From positions 1,736,001-1,800,000 of the forward strand of contig NZ_CP139960.1 of assembly GCF_034424215.1 (NCBI RefSeq): a DNA stretch of 64,000 nt, read 5' to 3'. Made by a program: the position numbers and the translations under genes. Below the pieces are notes generated by a model. It saw only the letters and a program-made list of their open reading frames with translations. It made no database searches and had not been told where the DNA came from. Origin of the DNA: Niabella yanshanensis (GTDB lineage: Bacteria; Bacteroidota; Bacteroidia; Chitinophagales; Chitinophagaceae). Position 1 is the first letter of the stretch, and each line of letters begins with the position of its first letter. Shown here piece by piece: positions 45,723 through 55,810 of the stretch.

Positions 45723-47879
45723 TCAGGCTAATTTACTTAGCGCAAAAGCAGCGCTGGCACTGGAATCCAGCTCATCCAATTGCCGGTAGCCGTCCACATG
45801 CAGTGCATTTACATAGAGGCTTTGTGTGAATGCGGCTCTTCCTCCGGCGGCGCAGGTTTGCATCAACTCATCAGGACTAAATTCCAGGTCTGGCGAGTCA
45901 TCCGGCATATATACTCCATCCACATCTCGTACGTATCTGCCAGCATCACCTATTACCATCCCGCTGATACTGGCTACCGTAGGATAAGCCCCGGTGCCTG
46001 CATTACCCCTGCCCACACTAAAAGAAAAATCAGCAAAATTATTGGCCTGGTAGGCTTTAAACGGAATGGAAATATTCTTATCTCCGCCGTTGGTATAATC
46101 CAGGAAGCCGCAGGGATTCGATACTTTATAGGGTCCGCCCGGGCCACTGGTGAGTCGTACAGGATATATTTCCGCGACCGTTTTATTATTCAGGCTATCA
46201 ATTCTCATCACCATTTTGAAAGCATTCATGCCATTGCAAACCCCGAAATATTCACCTGATGCCGTTTCACTACTATTAAAGTTGGCGGCTGTTGGGATCT
46301 GGAAAAAAGCCTGTGATGGATTCACGCGGTTTCCCGCCTGGTCAAATATTTCCAGCCAGAATTCATAGAGCCCATCGCCGGCGAGTGTACGGGTATCCAG
46401 GTCGGTTGTAAACACGCCCATGCTCATCCAACCAACCGAATCGGTGATCCCCTCAAACCCTATAGGATTGGCAGGTGGAATGAGGTACAAAGCTTTTCCA
46501 TTGACAGCTTGAGGTCCCAACAATACCGAACCTACATCGAAATGCTTAATCATACCTTCCATCCGCTCTACCAGGTAAGGACGATGTATATTAGCAGTTA
46601 AAGCAATGTCTGCTCCTGATTCGGGCACCATAGCCTCATTGTGCGTTTTCTTACACATCCACCGGAAATATTTTGCACCAGACAAGGGCAGACCGCTTCC
46701 GAAGATCACAGAGAAATTCAGCTTCGCGCTGGTTGCTGTTGTTGCGAATGGAGAACGATGATCGGTGCCATACCTAAACAAACCTTTTCTTTCAAAAGAA
46801 ATGCCCTGGACGGGTGTATTATTAGAAGTCTGTAATACATCTCTTACAGAAAAATTCCCAATGGTTCGTATCCATACCGCTTCACCAGCCAATGCAGGAC
46901 CACAGTTCGGGGTAACTCTGGGATCTGTAATACTGATATGGATTTCCGATCCGCATACGTAGTCCCAACGGGTATTACAGGCAATGGCCGGGCGGTATAC
47001 TGTTTCCCACACACCATTGATCAAACATTCTATCCAAATATAAATATCGGGTTTGTCACCATTGGTGAAATAAATAATATTGGTATCAAAGCGACCATTC
47101 TCATCAGTGTAGGTCGTTTTAATTTTATCGCAGCGATAAAAATAAGGCCACAGCCAGGGAATGCGACAGAAATGAGGGATGAGCAATTTGAAATTATTTA
47201 CCAGCTCATTCCGTAGTACCGGGATATTGGCAGTGTTGAATCTCGCAGCTATCGCGGGTTCCAGCTTAATGATCGGCTCGGCAACGGGTGTGGTGTTAGC
47301 GGGCCGTACTAATATATTGGGCCGGGTGATCTGCGGGTTGACTAAAACATTGGGTTTGGGTATATTTAGTTTTGGAGTTACCCTGAAAAGTTCCGGTATC
47401 CGCAGAATAACGGAGTCGGGGATTTTCCTGATCAGCCAGAATATTTTATCTACTTCACAGATATTTACCCGGGCTTTACAAACGGGAAGCTGTACCTGGT
47501 TGTTACCAATAAGATATGTTTTAGTTAAACGTCCCAGTACCCTGCAAAAACGAAGCAGCCAATACTCTGTAAATATGGGAGGTATGGGTTTTATAAGAGG
47601 CCTGTTTCCTTCACTCCAGTCGATAGATGAAATGTAGGGCCGGAAGCGCTCCAGCTGCTGCAAATGTGTGACACCTTCCAGGCTGTCTTCCGTATTAGGG
47701 AGAACGACTACCTGAAGGTTGCCTCTTTTTAGAAGAGCTTCATCAAAGCTGGCGTCTCCCTTTTCATCTAGCGGAGATTGTTGGATAATGTTTCCCTGCG
47801 CATCGGCCAGGATAACAGAGAGGTTCACCGGTTCCTGCAGTGGTTTTTCAAACTGCACCGGCATTTTAAAGGTTGCCAT
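45723..47879 (-). CDS. Large protein of unknown function with a TTR-like segment
   Basis: 718 residues, no signal peptide. A central stretch about 245-285 looks like a transthyretin/carboxypeptidase-regulatory insert: 'TTYTDENGRFDTNIIYFTNG', then 'PDIYIWIECLINGVWETVY'. The region about 385-460 contains 'FSVRDVLQTSNNTPVQGISF', and about 570-600 'EYFGVCNGMNAFKMVMRIDS'. Several cysteines occur in the first half. No known family or catalytic motif is recognised, and the lack of signal suggests cytoplasmic action or a special export route. Transcribed alone, ending at the terminator 45660-45684. Confidence 0.7.
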   Translation of the reverse strand: MATFKMPVQFEKPLQEPVNLSVILADAQGNIIQQSPLDEKGDASFDEALLKRGNLQVVVLPNTEDSLEGVTHLQQLERFRPYISSIDWSEGNRPLIKPIPPIFTEYWLLRFCRVLGRLTKTYLIGNNQVQLPVCKARVNICEVDKIFWLIRKIPDSVILRIPELFRVTPKLNIPKPNVLVNPQITRPNILVRPANTTPVAEPIIKLEPAIAARFNTANIPVLRNELVNNFKLLIPHFCRIPWLWPYFYRCDKIKTTYTDENGRFDTNIIYFTNGDKPDIYIWIECLINGVWETVYRPAIACNTRWDYVCGSEIHISITDPRVTPNCGPALAGEAVWIRTIGNFSVRDVLQTSNNTPVQGISFERKGLFRYGTDHRSPFATTATSAKLNFSVIFGSGLPLSGAKYFRWMCKKTHNEAMVPESGADIALTANIHRPYLVERMEGMIKHFDVGSVLLGPQAVNGKALYLIPPANPIGFEGITDSVGWMSMGVFTTDLDTRTLAGDGLYEFWLEIFDQAGNRVNPSQAFFQIPTAANFNSSETASGEYFGVCNGMNAFKMVMRIDSLNNKTVAEIYPVRLTSGPGGPYKVSNPCGFLDYTNGGDKNISIPFKAYQANNFADFSFSVGRGNAGTGAYPTVASISGMVIGDAGRYVRDVDGVYMPDDSPDLEFSPDELMQTCAAGGRAAFTQSLYVNALHVDGYRQLDELDSSASAAFALSKLA

Positions 47880-48020
47880 AATATGGGGTGTTTTTTATGT
47901 TTAGAGTATTTAATTACTCCCGGAATTTGTACATACAAATATACCCTGGCGACCAGTGCCTGGCAATACCTAATAGAAGCTATGCGAGAGCGGCGGCTTC
48001 ATGGTTTAATAATATAAATA

Positions 48021-48126
48021 TTAAGGAGTTTAGGTTAGTTAAAGCCTTATGCTGCCTAACACTTCTCTTCATGCACCTTAATTCCTTCATGGTAAAAAAA
48101 ACATTAAGGGGTTAAGGTTAGTTAAG
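48021..48126. repeat. Two 23-bp direct repeats (TTAAGG...GGTTAGTTAA)
   Basis: TTAAGGAGTTTAGGTTAGTT, then AAA (48021-48043), and TTAAGGGGTTAAGGTTAGTT, then AAG (48104-48126), differ at 3 or 4 of 23 positions. Between them is ACCTTAATTCCTT, an inverted partner of AAGGAGTTTAGGT. The stretch 47880-48151 otherwise holds no gene. Confidence 0.5.
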
Positions 48127-48151
48127 ATAATCCCTATTCACCATTCACCCC

Positions 48152-49405
48152 TCAATATCCATACTTATCCTTCCAGAGTTTTTTCAAATAATTGCGTAGC
48201 TCATTCTCGCGTGGATTGTTGCCCGGATCGTAGAACTTAGTTCCGGCAATGGCATCAGGCAGGTATTCCTGTTCTGAAAAATTATTATCATAGCTATGAG
48301 AGTACTGGTAGCCTTTCCCGTAATCGAGGTTCTTCATCAGTTTAGTGGGCGCATTCCTGATATGCAACGGGACGGGCAAATCACCCGTCCTGCTTACAGT
48401 CGCCATAGCCTCATTAATCGCCATATAAGAAGCATTGCTCTTGGGCGACGTAGCCAGGTATACGGCACATTGCGACAGGATAATCCTCGATTCAGGATGG
48501 CCGATTTTATTAACCGCATCAAATGCAGCATTGGCCAACAGCAAGGCATTGGGATTCGCATTACCGATATCTTCACTGGCCAGAATCACCATCCTGCGGG
48601 CAATAAACTTCACATCCTCTCCGCCCTCAATCATACGCGCCAGCCAGTAAACAGCGCCATTCGGATCACTCCCCCGCATGGATTTTATAAAGGCCGATAT
48701 AATATCATAATGTTGCTCCCCGCTCTTATCATACAAAGCCACTTTCTTCTGGGCAATCTCCATCACCAGGGCATCGGTCACTTCTACTTTATCCCTTGCA
48801 GTATTACCAACCAGTTCCAGCAGGTTTAACAGTTTACGGGCATCGCCGCCACTGATATTTATTAAAGCAGCGGTTTCTTTTAAGTTGATCTTTTTCTTTT
48901 TGAGCACCTCATCTTCTTTGATCGCTTTATGAAGCAGGGCAATCAGGTCATTCTCTTCCAGCGATTTTAATACATATACCTGGCAACGGCTCAGCAAGGC
49001 ACTGTTAACTTCAAAAGAAGGATTCTCGGTGGTAGCGCCAATCAACGTGATGATACCTTTCTCAACAGCGTGTAATAAAGCATCCTGCTGGCTTTTATTG
49101 AAGCGATGAATTTCATCTATAAATAAAATGCTCTGGTACTCGTGTTTGGCTTTTTCTATAACCTCGCGAACTTCCTTCACACCGGCATTTACGGCACTCA
49201 GCGCAAAAAAGGACATAGAAAGTTCCTGTGCAATAATATTCGCCAATGTAGTCTTACCCGTTCCCGGCGGTCCCCAGAAAATAACAGAACCGAGAGACTT
49301 ATTTTCTACCGATTTGCGCAACACACTGCCTTTCCCTATCAGGTGTTGCTGACCTACTACATCATCCAGGGTTCGGGGCCTTATCCGTTCAGCTAAAGGA
49401 ATCAT
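48152..49405 (-). CDS. rarA: Replication-associated recombination protein A (AAA+ ATPase)
   Basis: 417 residues, typical of RarA/MgsA. Walker A '[20 protein letters not shown]', Walker B '[20 protein letters not shown]', sensor 1 '[20 protein letters not shown]' and the C-terminal '[22 protein letters not shown]', '[15 protein letters not shown]' and '[21 protein letters not shown]'. Acts at stalled forks. It starts nine bases after the esterase stop, so both are probably cotranscribed. Confidence 0.95.
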   Translation of the reverse strand: MIPLAERIRPRTLDDVVGQQHLIGKGSVLRKSVENKSLGSVIFWGPPGTGKTTLANIIAQELSMSFFALSAVNAGVKEVREVIEKAKHEYQSILFIDEIHRFNKSQQDALLHAVEKGIITLIGATTENPSFEVNSALLSRCQVYVLKSLEENDLIALLHKAIKEDEVLKKKKINLKETAALINISGGDARKLLNLLELVGNTARDKVEVTDALVMEIAQKKVALYDKSGEQHYDIISAFIKSMRGSDPNGAVYWLARMIEGGEDVKFIARRMVILASEDIGNANPNALLLANAAFDAVNKIGHPESRIILSQCAVYLATSPKSNASYMAINEAMATVSRTGDLPVPLHIRNAPTKLMKNLDYGKGYQYSHSYDNNFSEQEYLPDAIAGTKFYDPGNNPRENELRNYLKKLWKDKYGY

Positions 49406-49414
49406 GCCACGAAT

Positions 49415-50329
49415 TTAGGGCACATTGGTGGTAAGAAAATCATCGATAAGTCTCATAGTGTCTTTCCAAAGTGCCGGATCAGACCAGCCATGGGTTTGAT
49501 AAGGAAAAGAATAATAATCGCCGTATACAGTTGCAACTCCAGCTGCTTTTAGCTTAGTGCTTAAAGCTAAAGATTGCGCTTCAGGTACTGTATCGTCTTT
49601 ACCACCATGCATGATAAGCGTGGGCGGTGATTGTGCATTAACAAAATTAATTGGACTACTGCTGTTGTATAAAGCAGCGTTGGACGAAGGTGTGCCGCTC
49701 ATCAGTTTCTCAATTAATGGCGCCAGATCACCATCGGCTCTATGAAAATTATACAAACCTGTCATATCTGTTGGCCCATAAAAATCTACAACTGCCTTTG
49801 GCCTGATGGGGGAATTGTTTTTATATGCCTGCAATAACGCCATGTGAGCGCCCGCACTCATACCCATAAAAACCCATTTATCCGATATTCCAAATGCCTG
49901 GCGATTATCATAAATATATTTTACTGCCGTAGCCATATCATTTTCCAGTGCAGGGAAAACATTTTTCCCGCTGAATGTTGCCAATCGGTAATTCATATTA
50001 AATATGGCCCAATCAGGATATCTTTTCCTTACGGAATCTAAAAGGATTTTAATATAGGGGTCATCATCGTTACCATTTTTATCGCCCAGTGCCCAGGCTC
50101 CGCCATGTAGTAAAAGAATTACTTTGGTTGTACTGGCAGACCGGTTAGCAGGCAAATAAATATCCATCACCTGCGCAGCGTTATCATCCTTACCATATAT
50201 TTTGTTGAGCTCGGTTTTAGCCTCAGCGAAGTTGCCCGGCACCGCAGTGTCCGGATCGCCTTTCTTTATTTTATCTTTTCCACAAGAAAAAATAGTGATG
50301 GCTATCAGAAATACAAAAACCTGCTTCAT
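49415..50329 (-). CDS. Lipoprotein alpha/beta hydrolase (esterase)
   Basis: About 304 residues from ATG 50329 (MKQVFVFLIAITIFSCGKDK, lipoprotein Cys16). BD-FAE-like esterase: 'VILLLHGGAWALGDKN' (HGG oxyanion motif), nucleophile 'VFMGMSAGAHMALLQAY', Asp in 'PTLIMHGGKDDTVPEAQ' and His in 'PYQTHGWSDPALW'. Its substrate may be an acetylated sugar or short acyl ester. Upstream of rarA on the same strand. Confidence 0.86.
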   Translation of the reverse strand: MKQVFVFLIAITIFSCGKDKIKKGDPDTAVPGNFAEAKTELNKIYGKDDNAAQVMDIYLPANRSASTTKVILLLHGGAWALGDKNGNDDDPYIKILLDSVRKRYPDWAIFNMNYRLATFSGKNVFPALENDMATAVKYIYDNRQAFGISDKWVFMGMSAGAHMALLQAYKNNSPIRPKAVVDFYGPTDMTGLYNFHRADGDLAPLIEKLMSGTPSSNAALYNSSSPINFVNAQSPPTLIMHGGKDDTVPEAQSLALSTKLKAAGVATVYGDYYSFPYQTHGWSDPALWKDTMRLIDDFLTTNVP

Positions 50330-50427
50330 GTAAGGGTGGCTTTTCATTTTTAATCGTATTTAATCCGGATTAAACTTAATCATTTTTAATACTATAAATG
50401 CTTTTTGCTTTTTCTCCCATTTTCGCG

Positions 50428-50445
50428 TTACTTTGTGCAAAGTAA
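50428..50445. promoter_or_regulatory. Palindrome TTACTTTG-TG-CAAAGTAA upstream of rocD
   Basis: Perfect 8-base arms around TG, an 18-base dyad 120-137 bases upstream of the rocD ATG. Its TACTTTG half resembles the -7 box region. A regulator-binding role is inferred. Confidence 0.4.
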
Positions 50446-50564
50446 TTTTATCAAAAAACTTTATAACATATCTTCTTTTTTACAGCAGCATCTCGACCTG
50501 CTGAACCACTGACGGCTGATGTTTTCATCTGAAACCCGTTTACTCATTTTTAAAAGAAACTGAT

Positions 50565-51803
50565 ATGTCTTTCGCTACACAGCAAGCGTCTCCCTATTTT
50601 ATGGAGCTTGAAGAACAATATGGCGCTCACAATTATCATCCTTTACCTGTTGTTTTGTCTAAAGGGCAGGGCGTATATGTATGGGATGTTGAGGGCCGGC
50701 AATATTATGATTTTTTAAGCGGCTATTCTGCAGTCAACCAGGGTCATTGTCACCCGAAGATCGTAGAAGCCCTCATTAAGCAGGCCCAAACACTGACCTT
50801 AACCAGCCGCGCTTTTTATAATGATAAGCTGGGCGAGTTTGAGAAATACATTACCCAACTATTAGGTTATGACAAGGTATTGCCCATGAATACAGGTGTT
50901 GAAGCGGTTGAAACCGCTATCAAGCTTTGTCGTAAATGGGCCTATGAGGTAAAAGGAATTCCTGAAAATGAAGCCAAAATTATTGTATGTAATAACAATT
51001 TTCATGGCCGCACTACTACCGTGGTATCTTTTAGCAGCGATCCTTCGGCAAAAAACAACTTCGGGCCATTTGCCGGCGGCTTTATCAGCATACCTTATAA
51101 TGATATTGTAGCATTGAATAACGTGCTGAAGTCGGAAGAAAATATTGCGGGCTTCCTGGTAGAACCTATACAGGGAGAAGCAGGGGTGTTTGTTCCCAAA
51201 GATGGATATCTCAGCCAGTGCAAAGAACTGTGCGAGGCACATAATATTTTATTTATTGCCGACGAAATACAAACGGGCTTATGCAGGACCGGCAAAATGC
51301 TGGCTTGCGATCATGAGCAGGTAAGACCCGATATCGTATTATTAGGTAAGGCGCTGAGTGGCGGCATGCTGCCCGTTAGCGCTGTATTGGCCGATGATGC
51401 AATAATGCTGACCATTAAACCCGGGGAACACGGCTCTACCTATGGCGGCAACCCACTGGCTAGTGTTACCGCTATTGCTGCACTACAGGCATTGCTGGAT
51501 GAAGATATGGCCGGGCGGGCAGAAAAGCTGGGTATTTATTTCAGGGAAGCATTAAAAAAAATGGCATCACCTTTAATACAAACAGTAAGGGGAAAAGGGC
51601 TTTTAAATGCCATTGAGATCGACAGCGACAATGAAAATATGGCCTGGGAAATTTGCCTGGCGCTGAAAGAACGGGGACTACTGGCAAAACCTACACATGG
51701 AGATAAAATAAGATTTGCTCCTCCACTGGTGATTACGGAGGAACAATTACAAGAATGCACTGTTATTATTCAACAAACCCTACAATCCTTTGAGCAGTCC
51801 TAA
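50565..51803 (+). CDS. rocD: Ornithine aminotransferase
   Basis: 412 residues. PLP enzyme that moves the delta-amino group of ornithine to 2-oxoglutarate, giving glutamate semialdehyde. Motifs: '[20 protein letters not shown]', '[21 protein letters not shown]', '[16 protein letters not shown]', '[24 protein letters not shown]' and the PLP Lys in '[19 protein letters not shown]'. Its product feeds proline metabolism. The next gene overlaps its end. Confidence 0.96.
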   Translation: MSFATQQASPYFMELEEQYGAHNYHPLPVVLSKGQGVYVWDVEGRQYYDFLSGYSAVNQGHCHPKIVEALIKQAQTLTLTSRAFYNDKLGEFEKYITQLLGYDKVLPMNTGVEAVETAIKLCRKWAYEVKGIPENEAKIIVCNNNFHGRTTTVVSFSSDPSAKNNFGPFAGGFISIPYNDIVALNNVLKSEENIAGFLVEPIQGEAGVFVPKDGYLSQCKELCEAHNILFIADEIQTGLCRTGKMLACDHEQVRPDIVLLGKALSGGMLPVSAVLADDAIMLTIKPGEHGSTYGGNPLASVTAIAALQALLDEDMAGRAEKLGIYFREALKKMASPLIQTVRGKGLLNAIEIDSDNENMAWEICLALKERGLLAKPTHGDKIRFAPPLVITEEQLQECTVIIQQTLQSFEQS

Positions 51804-52398
51804 ACCATTTTATGATTTTTTACCAGCGTTTATCGTTGGCGTTATCGAAGGGGTGATCGTTATACTGTCTCTTTTTTGCTTTCTGTTGGCAAGAGGTGTT
51901 GACACCTACCTGATTTTTATTTACTCGGGTATTGCCCTTGTTTTCATAGCGGCGTTATTAGCGGCCGGGGCCTATTATACCCGTAAAGAAGAAATGGACA
52001 ACAGCGGTGGAGAAAGCAAGATCCTCAAGATTTATCAATCCCTGGATATTGACGACCACCTGAAAAAAGCCATGGTGGATGACACTGTACAGGAAAATAA
52101 GGTTTGGGAAAAAGAATGGCAGGAGGGCGGCAATGCCACCAGCAGCCTGATGCCGAAACAATACGCCCTATCGGTGTTCTGGGGATTTCTGGCAGGAGGT
52201 ATCATTATCCTTATTAACAATTACCTGATGCAATTGCCTGATTACGCTGCCCTGCTGATCCCGTTTTTATTGTTGGCTGCACTGGGGTTTTATAAATACA
52301 AGTTATCCAACCAGAAGCCGGTCAATGGTATGCTATTGATTTCCTTATCGGGTATGGCCGCTGCTATCGGAGCGTATTATGCCGGCGGATTTTTCTAG
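51790..52398 (+). CDS. Membrane protein resembling the VIT1/CCC1 transporter family
   Basis: 202 residues from a TTG at 51790, overlapping rocD by 14 bases. Five hydrophobic helices: about 11-32, 40-60, 130-147, 154-171 and 180-202, with an acidic soluble loop (about 66-117) between helix 2 and helix 3. That layout and '[26 protein letters not shown]' recall VIT1/CCC1 iron/manganese transporters. The match is by topology and limited motifs. Its TAG overlaps the stop of the convergent gene within CTAG. Confidence 0.5.
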   Translation: MSSPKPFYDFLPAFIVGVIEGVIVILSLFCFLLARGVDTYLIFIYSGIALVFIAALLAAGAYYTRKEEMDNSGGESKILKIYQSLDIDDHLKKAMVDDTVQENKVWEKEWQEGGNATSSLMPKQYALSVFWGFLAGGIIILINNYLMQLPDYAALLIPFLLLAALGFYKYKLSNQKPVNGMLLISLSGMAAAIGAYYAGGFF

Positions 52399-52802
52399 AG
52401 TTGTGTACCAGTCGTTACTTTAACAGGCGGCTCCTTAGGAAACAGCGCCGTGATCATTAAAACAATACTGGCTATTAACAGCAGGTAGATACCCGCCAGT
52501 TTTTCGGGGCAAACTCCGGCTTCGCAATGTGGAATCACTCCAAAGTTCCTGATAGCCCAGGCGAGGTTCAGGGCTGCAAATAATAATCCCAACCTTTTTG
52601 CCCATATTTTGGGAATGAAGGCGCTACCTAATATAAAGACCGCTAAAATAAAATGGGTTAATGCAGGTTTACCATACCTGGTCCCGGTTGTATCTACACC
52701 TGATATGGTTAAAGCGGGATCTTCAATTCTCATCCAGGGCATAAAACATGCCACCACTAATACTATAACGCCTAATACCGTAAAAATTAAGGAACGATTC
52801 AT
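52395..52802 (-). CDS. Small membrane protein, four helices
   Basis: About 135 residues from ATG 52802 (MNRSLIFTVLGVIVLVVACF); the frame to 52889 reads through the palindromic repeat 52848-52871. Hydrophobic helices at about 4-22, 45-63, 70-88 and 108-127, with 'CEAGVCPEKLAGIYL' between the third and fourth. Function unknown; no family recognised. Confidence 0.6.
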   Translation of the reverse strand: MNRSLIFTVLGVIVLVVACFMPWMRIEDPALTISGVDTTGTRYGKPALTHFILAVFILGSAFIPKIWAKRLGLLFAALNLAWAIRNFGVIPHCEAGVCPEKLAGIYLLLIASIVLMITALFPKEPPVKVTTGTQL

Positions 52803-52847
52803 CCATATACTGTTTAGTGCGGCTTCGCCGCGATTATTTTTGCCGGA

Positions 52848-52871
52848 TACCTGTCTGCCAACAGGCAGGTA
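52848..52871. repeat. REP-like palindrome of CAGGCAGG type
   Basis: TACCTGTCTGCC (52848-52859), AA..., then CAGGCAGGTA (52862-52871): an interrupted palindrome, GC-richer than the flanks. It resembles the element at 1766-1788 and lies just upstream of the small membrane protein. Confidence 0.5.
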
Positions 52872-52938
52872 GCGCCTTGAATTATACATTCCCCTATCTG
52901 TGAAAATGTTACCCGGCGCGTTTCATGGCTGCAAAAAT

Positions 52939-52970
52939 AAATGAGCGCCACCGTAAAGAAGCGCTCATTT
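52939..52970 (-). terminator. Terminator of the beta-barrel gene at 52992
   Basis: Perfect 10-base stem AAATGAGCGC/GCGCTCATTT, 12-base loop, followed on the minus strand by ATTTTTGC. It starts 21 bases after the gene's stop. Confidence 0.86.
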
Positions 52971-52991
52971 TTAAAAATCTGCTAAATATCT

Positions 52992-53687
52992 TTAGAAATA
53001 AAATACACCGCTAACACCCAGGGCACGATGCTGATTACTTTTATTAGCATTATCATTAGTTCCTTCACCAGGTGTTGTATTGGTTAATCCCAAACCATAT
53101 TGAGCATGTACACCAAATTTACCAAAATCAACGCCCCCGATAATATTAGCTCCGAAGTCAAACCTTTTAAACTGGCCCGATCCACGGTTACCCTCTGTAT
53201 TCAGGTCATCGTCGCCCCATTTAATTTTATCCTCAGATGATGTTTTCACGCCTGCTACAGTATTTTCCCACTTATTTTTACCAGCAATTCCAACGGCTCC
53301 GTAAGGACCTGCGCCTATATAAGCTTTTACTTTTTCATTGAATGGCAGCATAACGGCGAGATTTACCGGCAACTCCAGGTAAAGTGGATTTGTTTTGGCA
53401 AAACCTTTCCCAGCTGCGTTATCCCAGCTTACTTCTGTACCTTTCGATTGCAGGTCAAGCCCGGTTCTTATTTCAAATGTTGAACCCAGGGGAATGGCTC
53501 CAACCACACCTGCATTGAAGGTATTCAGTCTTTTAGATTCGTCGGTTTCACCGCTGCCGGTATTAGTGATATTAGTAGAGTTCCATCCACCTTTGACACC
53601 AAATTTTGCTTCAGCAAAGCCTTGTGCGTTTGTAACGCCGGCGGTAGCTAATAATGCTACCGCTCCAATAATCATTTTACGTTTCAT
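52992..53687 (-). CDS. Outer membrane beta-barrel protein
   Basis: 231 residues with a signal peptide (cut after VTNAQG). 'AKFGVKGGWNSTNITNTG', 'FNAGVVGAIPLGSTFEIRTGLDL', 'PLYLELPVNLAVMLPFNEKVKAYIGAGPYGAVGIAG' and a C-terminal 'RALGVSGVFYF'. PorT-like small barrel related to the products at 33320 and 34193. A terminator lies at 52939-52970. Confidence 0.84.
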   Translation of the reverse strand: MKRKMIIGAVALLATAGVTNAQGFAEAKFGVKGGWNSTNITNTGSGETDESKRLNTFNAGVVGAIPLGSTFEIRTGLDLQSKGTEVSWDNAAGKGFAKTNPLYLELPVNLAVMLPFNEKVKAYIGAGPYGAVGIAGKNKWENTVAGVKTSSEDKIKWGDDDLNTEGNRGSGQFKRFDFGANIIGGVDFGKFGVHAQYGLGLTNTTPGEGTNDNANKSNQHRALGVSGVFYF

Positions 53688-53824
53688 AATCTTTCGTTTT
53701 AAGTTTACTTAGGATCAGATTAATTTTCTGCCCAACCATCTTAAAATACTGTGCCAAAAACTGTCAATTTCAGCAAAATTGCCGCGGAAACATCTGACAC
53801 AACTGATTATAAAACAGTTATGTT

Positions 53825-55810
53825 TTATTTTTGAGAAAGAAAACGCAGCGCAGGTTCTTTTTTATTATTTCCCGAAATAGCTTCTCCATCATTGTTTTTG
53901 TTGATGGAAGACACTCTTTTAACCAGTTCTATCAGCTCGGCACGATACCCCTCCCTATCATTTTTTGCCAAAGGAGTTATCATATTCAGAACCAGATTGT
54001 AATTTCCACTCCCCTTGTATGCTGAATTGCGCAACAGCATTCCAAACTGTGCTAAACCAGCAGCCAGCTGCATATTTTCACTGGCACTGCTCAATTTCAC
54101 AGGACTACCCGCAATTACTTTTTCAAGTAATAAACTTAGCCCCTCCTCTGGCTCCTTATACCTGAACTTTACCGTCATTACTTCATTACTATTGCTAAAG
54201 CCGGATGCTGCACCTTCTGTTTTCTGATATTTTAAACCATCTGTGTTTTTTAATTCAGGCGCGTCAATGCCAACAGGAATAATTTCATATAAAGCGGTCA
54301 CAGTATGTCCACTGCCCAGTTCGCCCGCATCTTTTGTATCGTCATTAAAATCTTCTTTGGCGAGCATGCGGTTCTCATATCCAATCAACCGGTATCCCTG
54401 TACTTTAGCGGGATTAAATTCTACCTGCAGCTTGACATCTTTTGCGATCGTAAACATCGTACCACCAAACTGGCTGATCAACACTTTGCGGGCTTCACTT
54501 AAATTATCAATGTAAGCATGATTGCCATTTCCCTTATTGGCCAGCTTCTGCATTTTCGCATCCTGGTAATTGCCCGTACCATAACCCAAAACGGTCAAAA
54601 AGATGCCGCTTTTCCTTTTTTCCTCAATCATCCTTTCCAATGCATCATCACTGCTTTGCCCTACATTAAAATCACCATCCGTGCAAAGCACAATCCGGTT
54701 ATTACCATTTTTTATAAATCCTTCCTGCGCTATTTTATACGCCAGTTGTATACCTGCACCGCCGGCTGTAGAGCCTCCAGCCTGCAAACGATCAATCGCA
54801 TCTTTTATTTTAATCGTTTCATTTCCTTCAGTAGATGGCAATACCACTCCTGCGCTGCCTGCATAAACTACCATAGCAACCCTATCCTGGGGTCTTAGCT
54901 GATCGGCCAGCAATTTCATAGAAGCCTGAACCAGGGGTAATTTATCGGGCGAAGACATACTACCGCTCACATCAATTAAAAAAACAATATTGGCGGCGGG
55001 TAAATTTTCAGTTGCTATTTTTTTTCCCTGAAGACCAATAGATACCAGCTGATGCTTTTCATTCCATGGACAAATAGTGTATTCCGTATTGATGCTGAAA
55101 GGAACATCCCCTGCAGGTTGAGGATAGTTATAGCTGAAATAATTGATCATCTCCTCAATACGAACCGCTCCCCCGGGTGGCAGCTGCCCGTTGTTAATAA
55201 AGCGACGGATATTACTGTAGGATGCACCATCCACATCAATTGAAAAAGTAGACAGTGGATTATCCTTTGACCTCAGGAACGGATTTTCGGTAATATGGTC
55301 ATACCCTTCACGACTAAAATCTTCATGTCCTGGCCAACTCTTTTTACGTAATTCTGATTGGTTGGGGATATTATAATTTTTTGCCTCTAGTGTTGTAACT
55401 CCCCTTATTCTGATGCCGGGTGCGGTTTGATGAACAATACCTGCTACACTACCAGTTAATTGACTGGAACGTTGTACACCCATGGCAGTCACCACCACCT
55501 CTTCCATTTTTTGTGTAGCCGGCTCCAATACAATTTTAAGGGATGATTTACCGTTCGTTCTGACTTCTTTCTGGTTAAACCCTACCGCAGTAATGATCAA
55601 CACCGAACCGCTTCCATTTACAGAAATCGAAAATTTCCCTTTTGCATCAGCACTGGTTGAGTTGGAAGTTCCTTTTTCCTGTACAGTAGCATGAGCAATT
55701 GGCTGACCACTTGTATCGGTAACGATGCCCGTTATCGTCACATTTTTTTGAACAAAGGCTAAAAAGGTCAATATGGCTAATGATAAAAACATCCATTTTA
55801 AATATTTCAT
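53825..55810 (-). CDS. vWA protein with a SusC-like N-terminus (YfbK-type)
   Basis: 661 residues, signal-like hydrophobic start. Domain order: CarboxypepD_reg-like (about 24-95; GIVTDTSGQPIAHATV), TonB-box-like 'EEVVVTAMGVQRSSQLTGSV' (103-122), a short plug-like remnant 'APGIRIRGVT', a YfbK-type N-terminal region, a von Willebrand factor A domain with intact MIDAS 'FLIDVSGSMSS' (Asp280) and 'LCTDGDFNVGQ', then a DUF3520-like C-terminal region. The vWA/DUF3520 half is the known YfbK family; the SusC-like start is the unusual part. The gene is divergent from 56001. Confidence 0.88.
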   Translation of the reverse strand: MKYLKWMFLSLAILTFLAFVQKNVTITGIVTDTSGQPIAHATVQEKGTSNSTSADAKGKFSISVNGSGSVLIITAVGFNQKEVRTNGKSSLKIVLEPATQKMEEVVVTAMGVQRSSQLTGSVAGIVHQTAPGIRIRGVTTLEAKNYNIPNQSELRKKSWPGHEDFSREGYDHITENPFLRSKDNPLSTFSIDVDGASYSNIRRFINNGQLPPGGAVRIEEMINYFSYNYPQPAGDVPFSINTEYTICPWNEKHQLVSIGLQGKKIATENLPAANIVFLIDVSGSMSSPDKLPLVQASMKLLADQLRPQDRVAMVVYAGSAGVVLPSTEGNETIKIKDAIDRLQAGGSTAGGAGIQLAYKIAQEGFIKNGNNRIVLCTDGDFNVGQSSDDALERMIEEKRKSGIFLTVLGYGTGNYQDAKMQKLANKGNGNHAYIDNLSEARKVLISQFGGTMFTIAKDVKLQVEFNPAKVQGYRLIGYENRMLAKEDFNDDTKDAGELGSGHTVTALYEIIPVGIDAPELKNTDGLKYQKTEGAASGFSNSNEVMTVKFRYKEPEEGLSLLLEKVIAGSPVKLSSASENMQLAAGLAQFGMLLRNSAYKGSGNYNLVLNMITPLAKNDREGYRAELIELVKRVSSINKNNDGEAISGNNKKEPALRFLSQK

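Noticed and set aside
47179-47637. 152-residue plus-strand ORF opposite the 718-residue gene
   Set aside because: Shadow of the real gene, which is longer and has a terminator at its end.
50519-50563. 14-codon [17 protein letters not shown] just before rocD
   Set aside because: Only two Arg codons, no hairpin logic like that of metY, and no clear attenuation structure; a chance frame is more likely.
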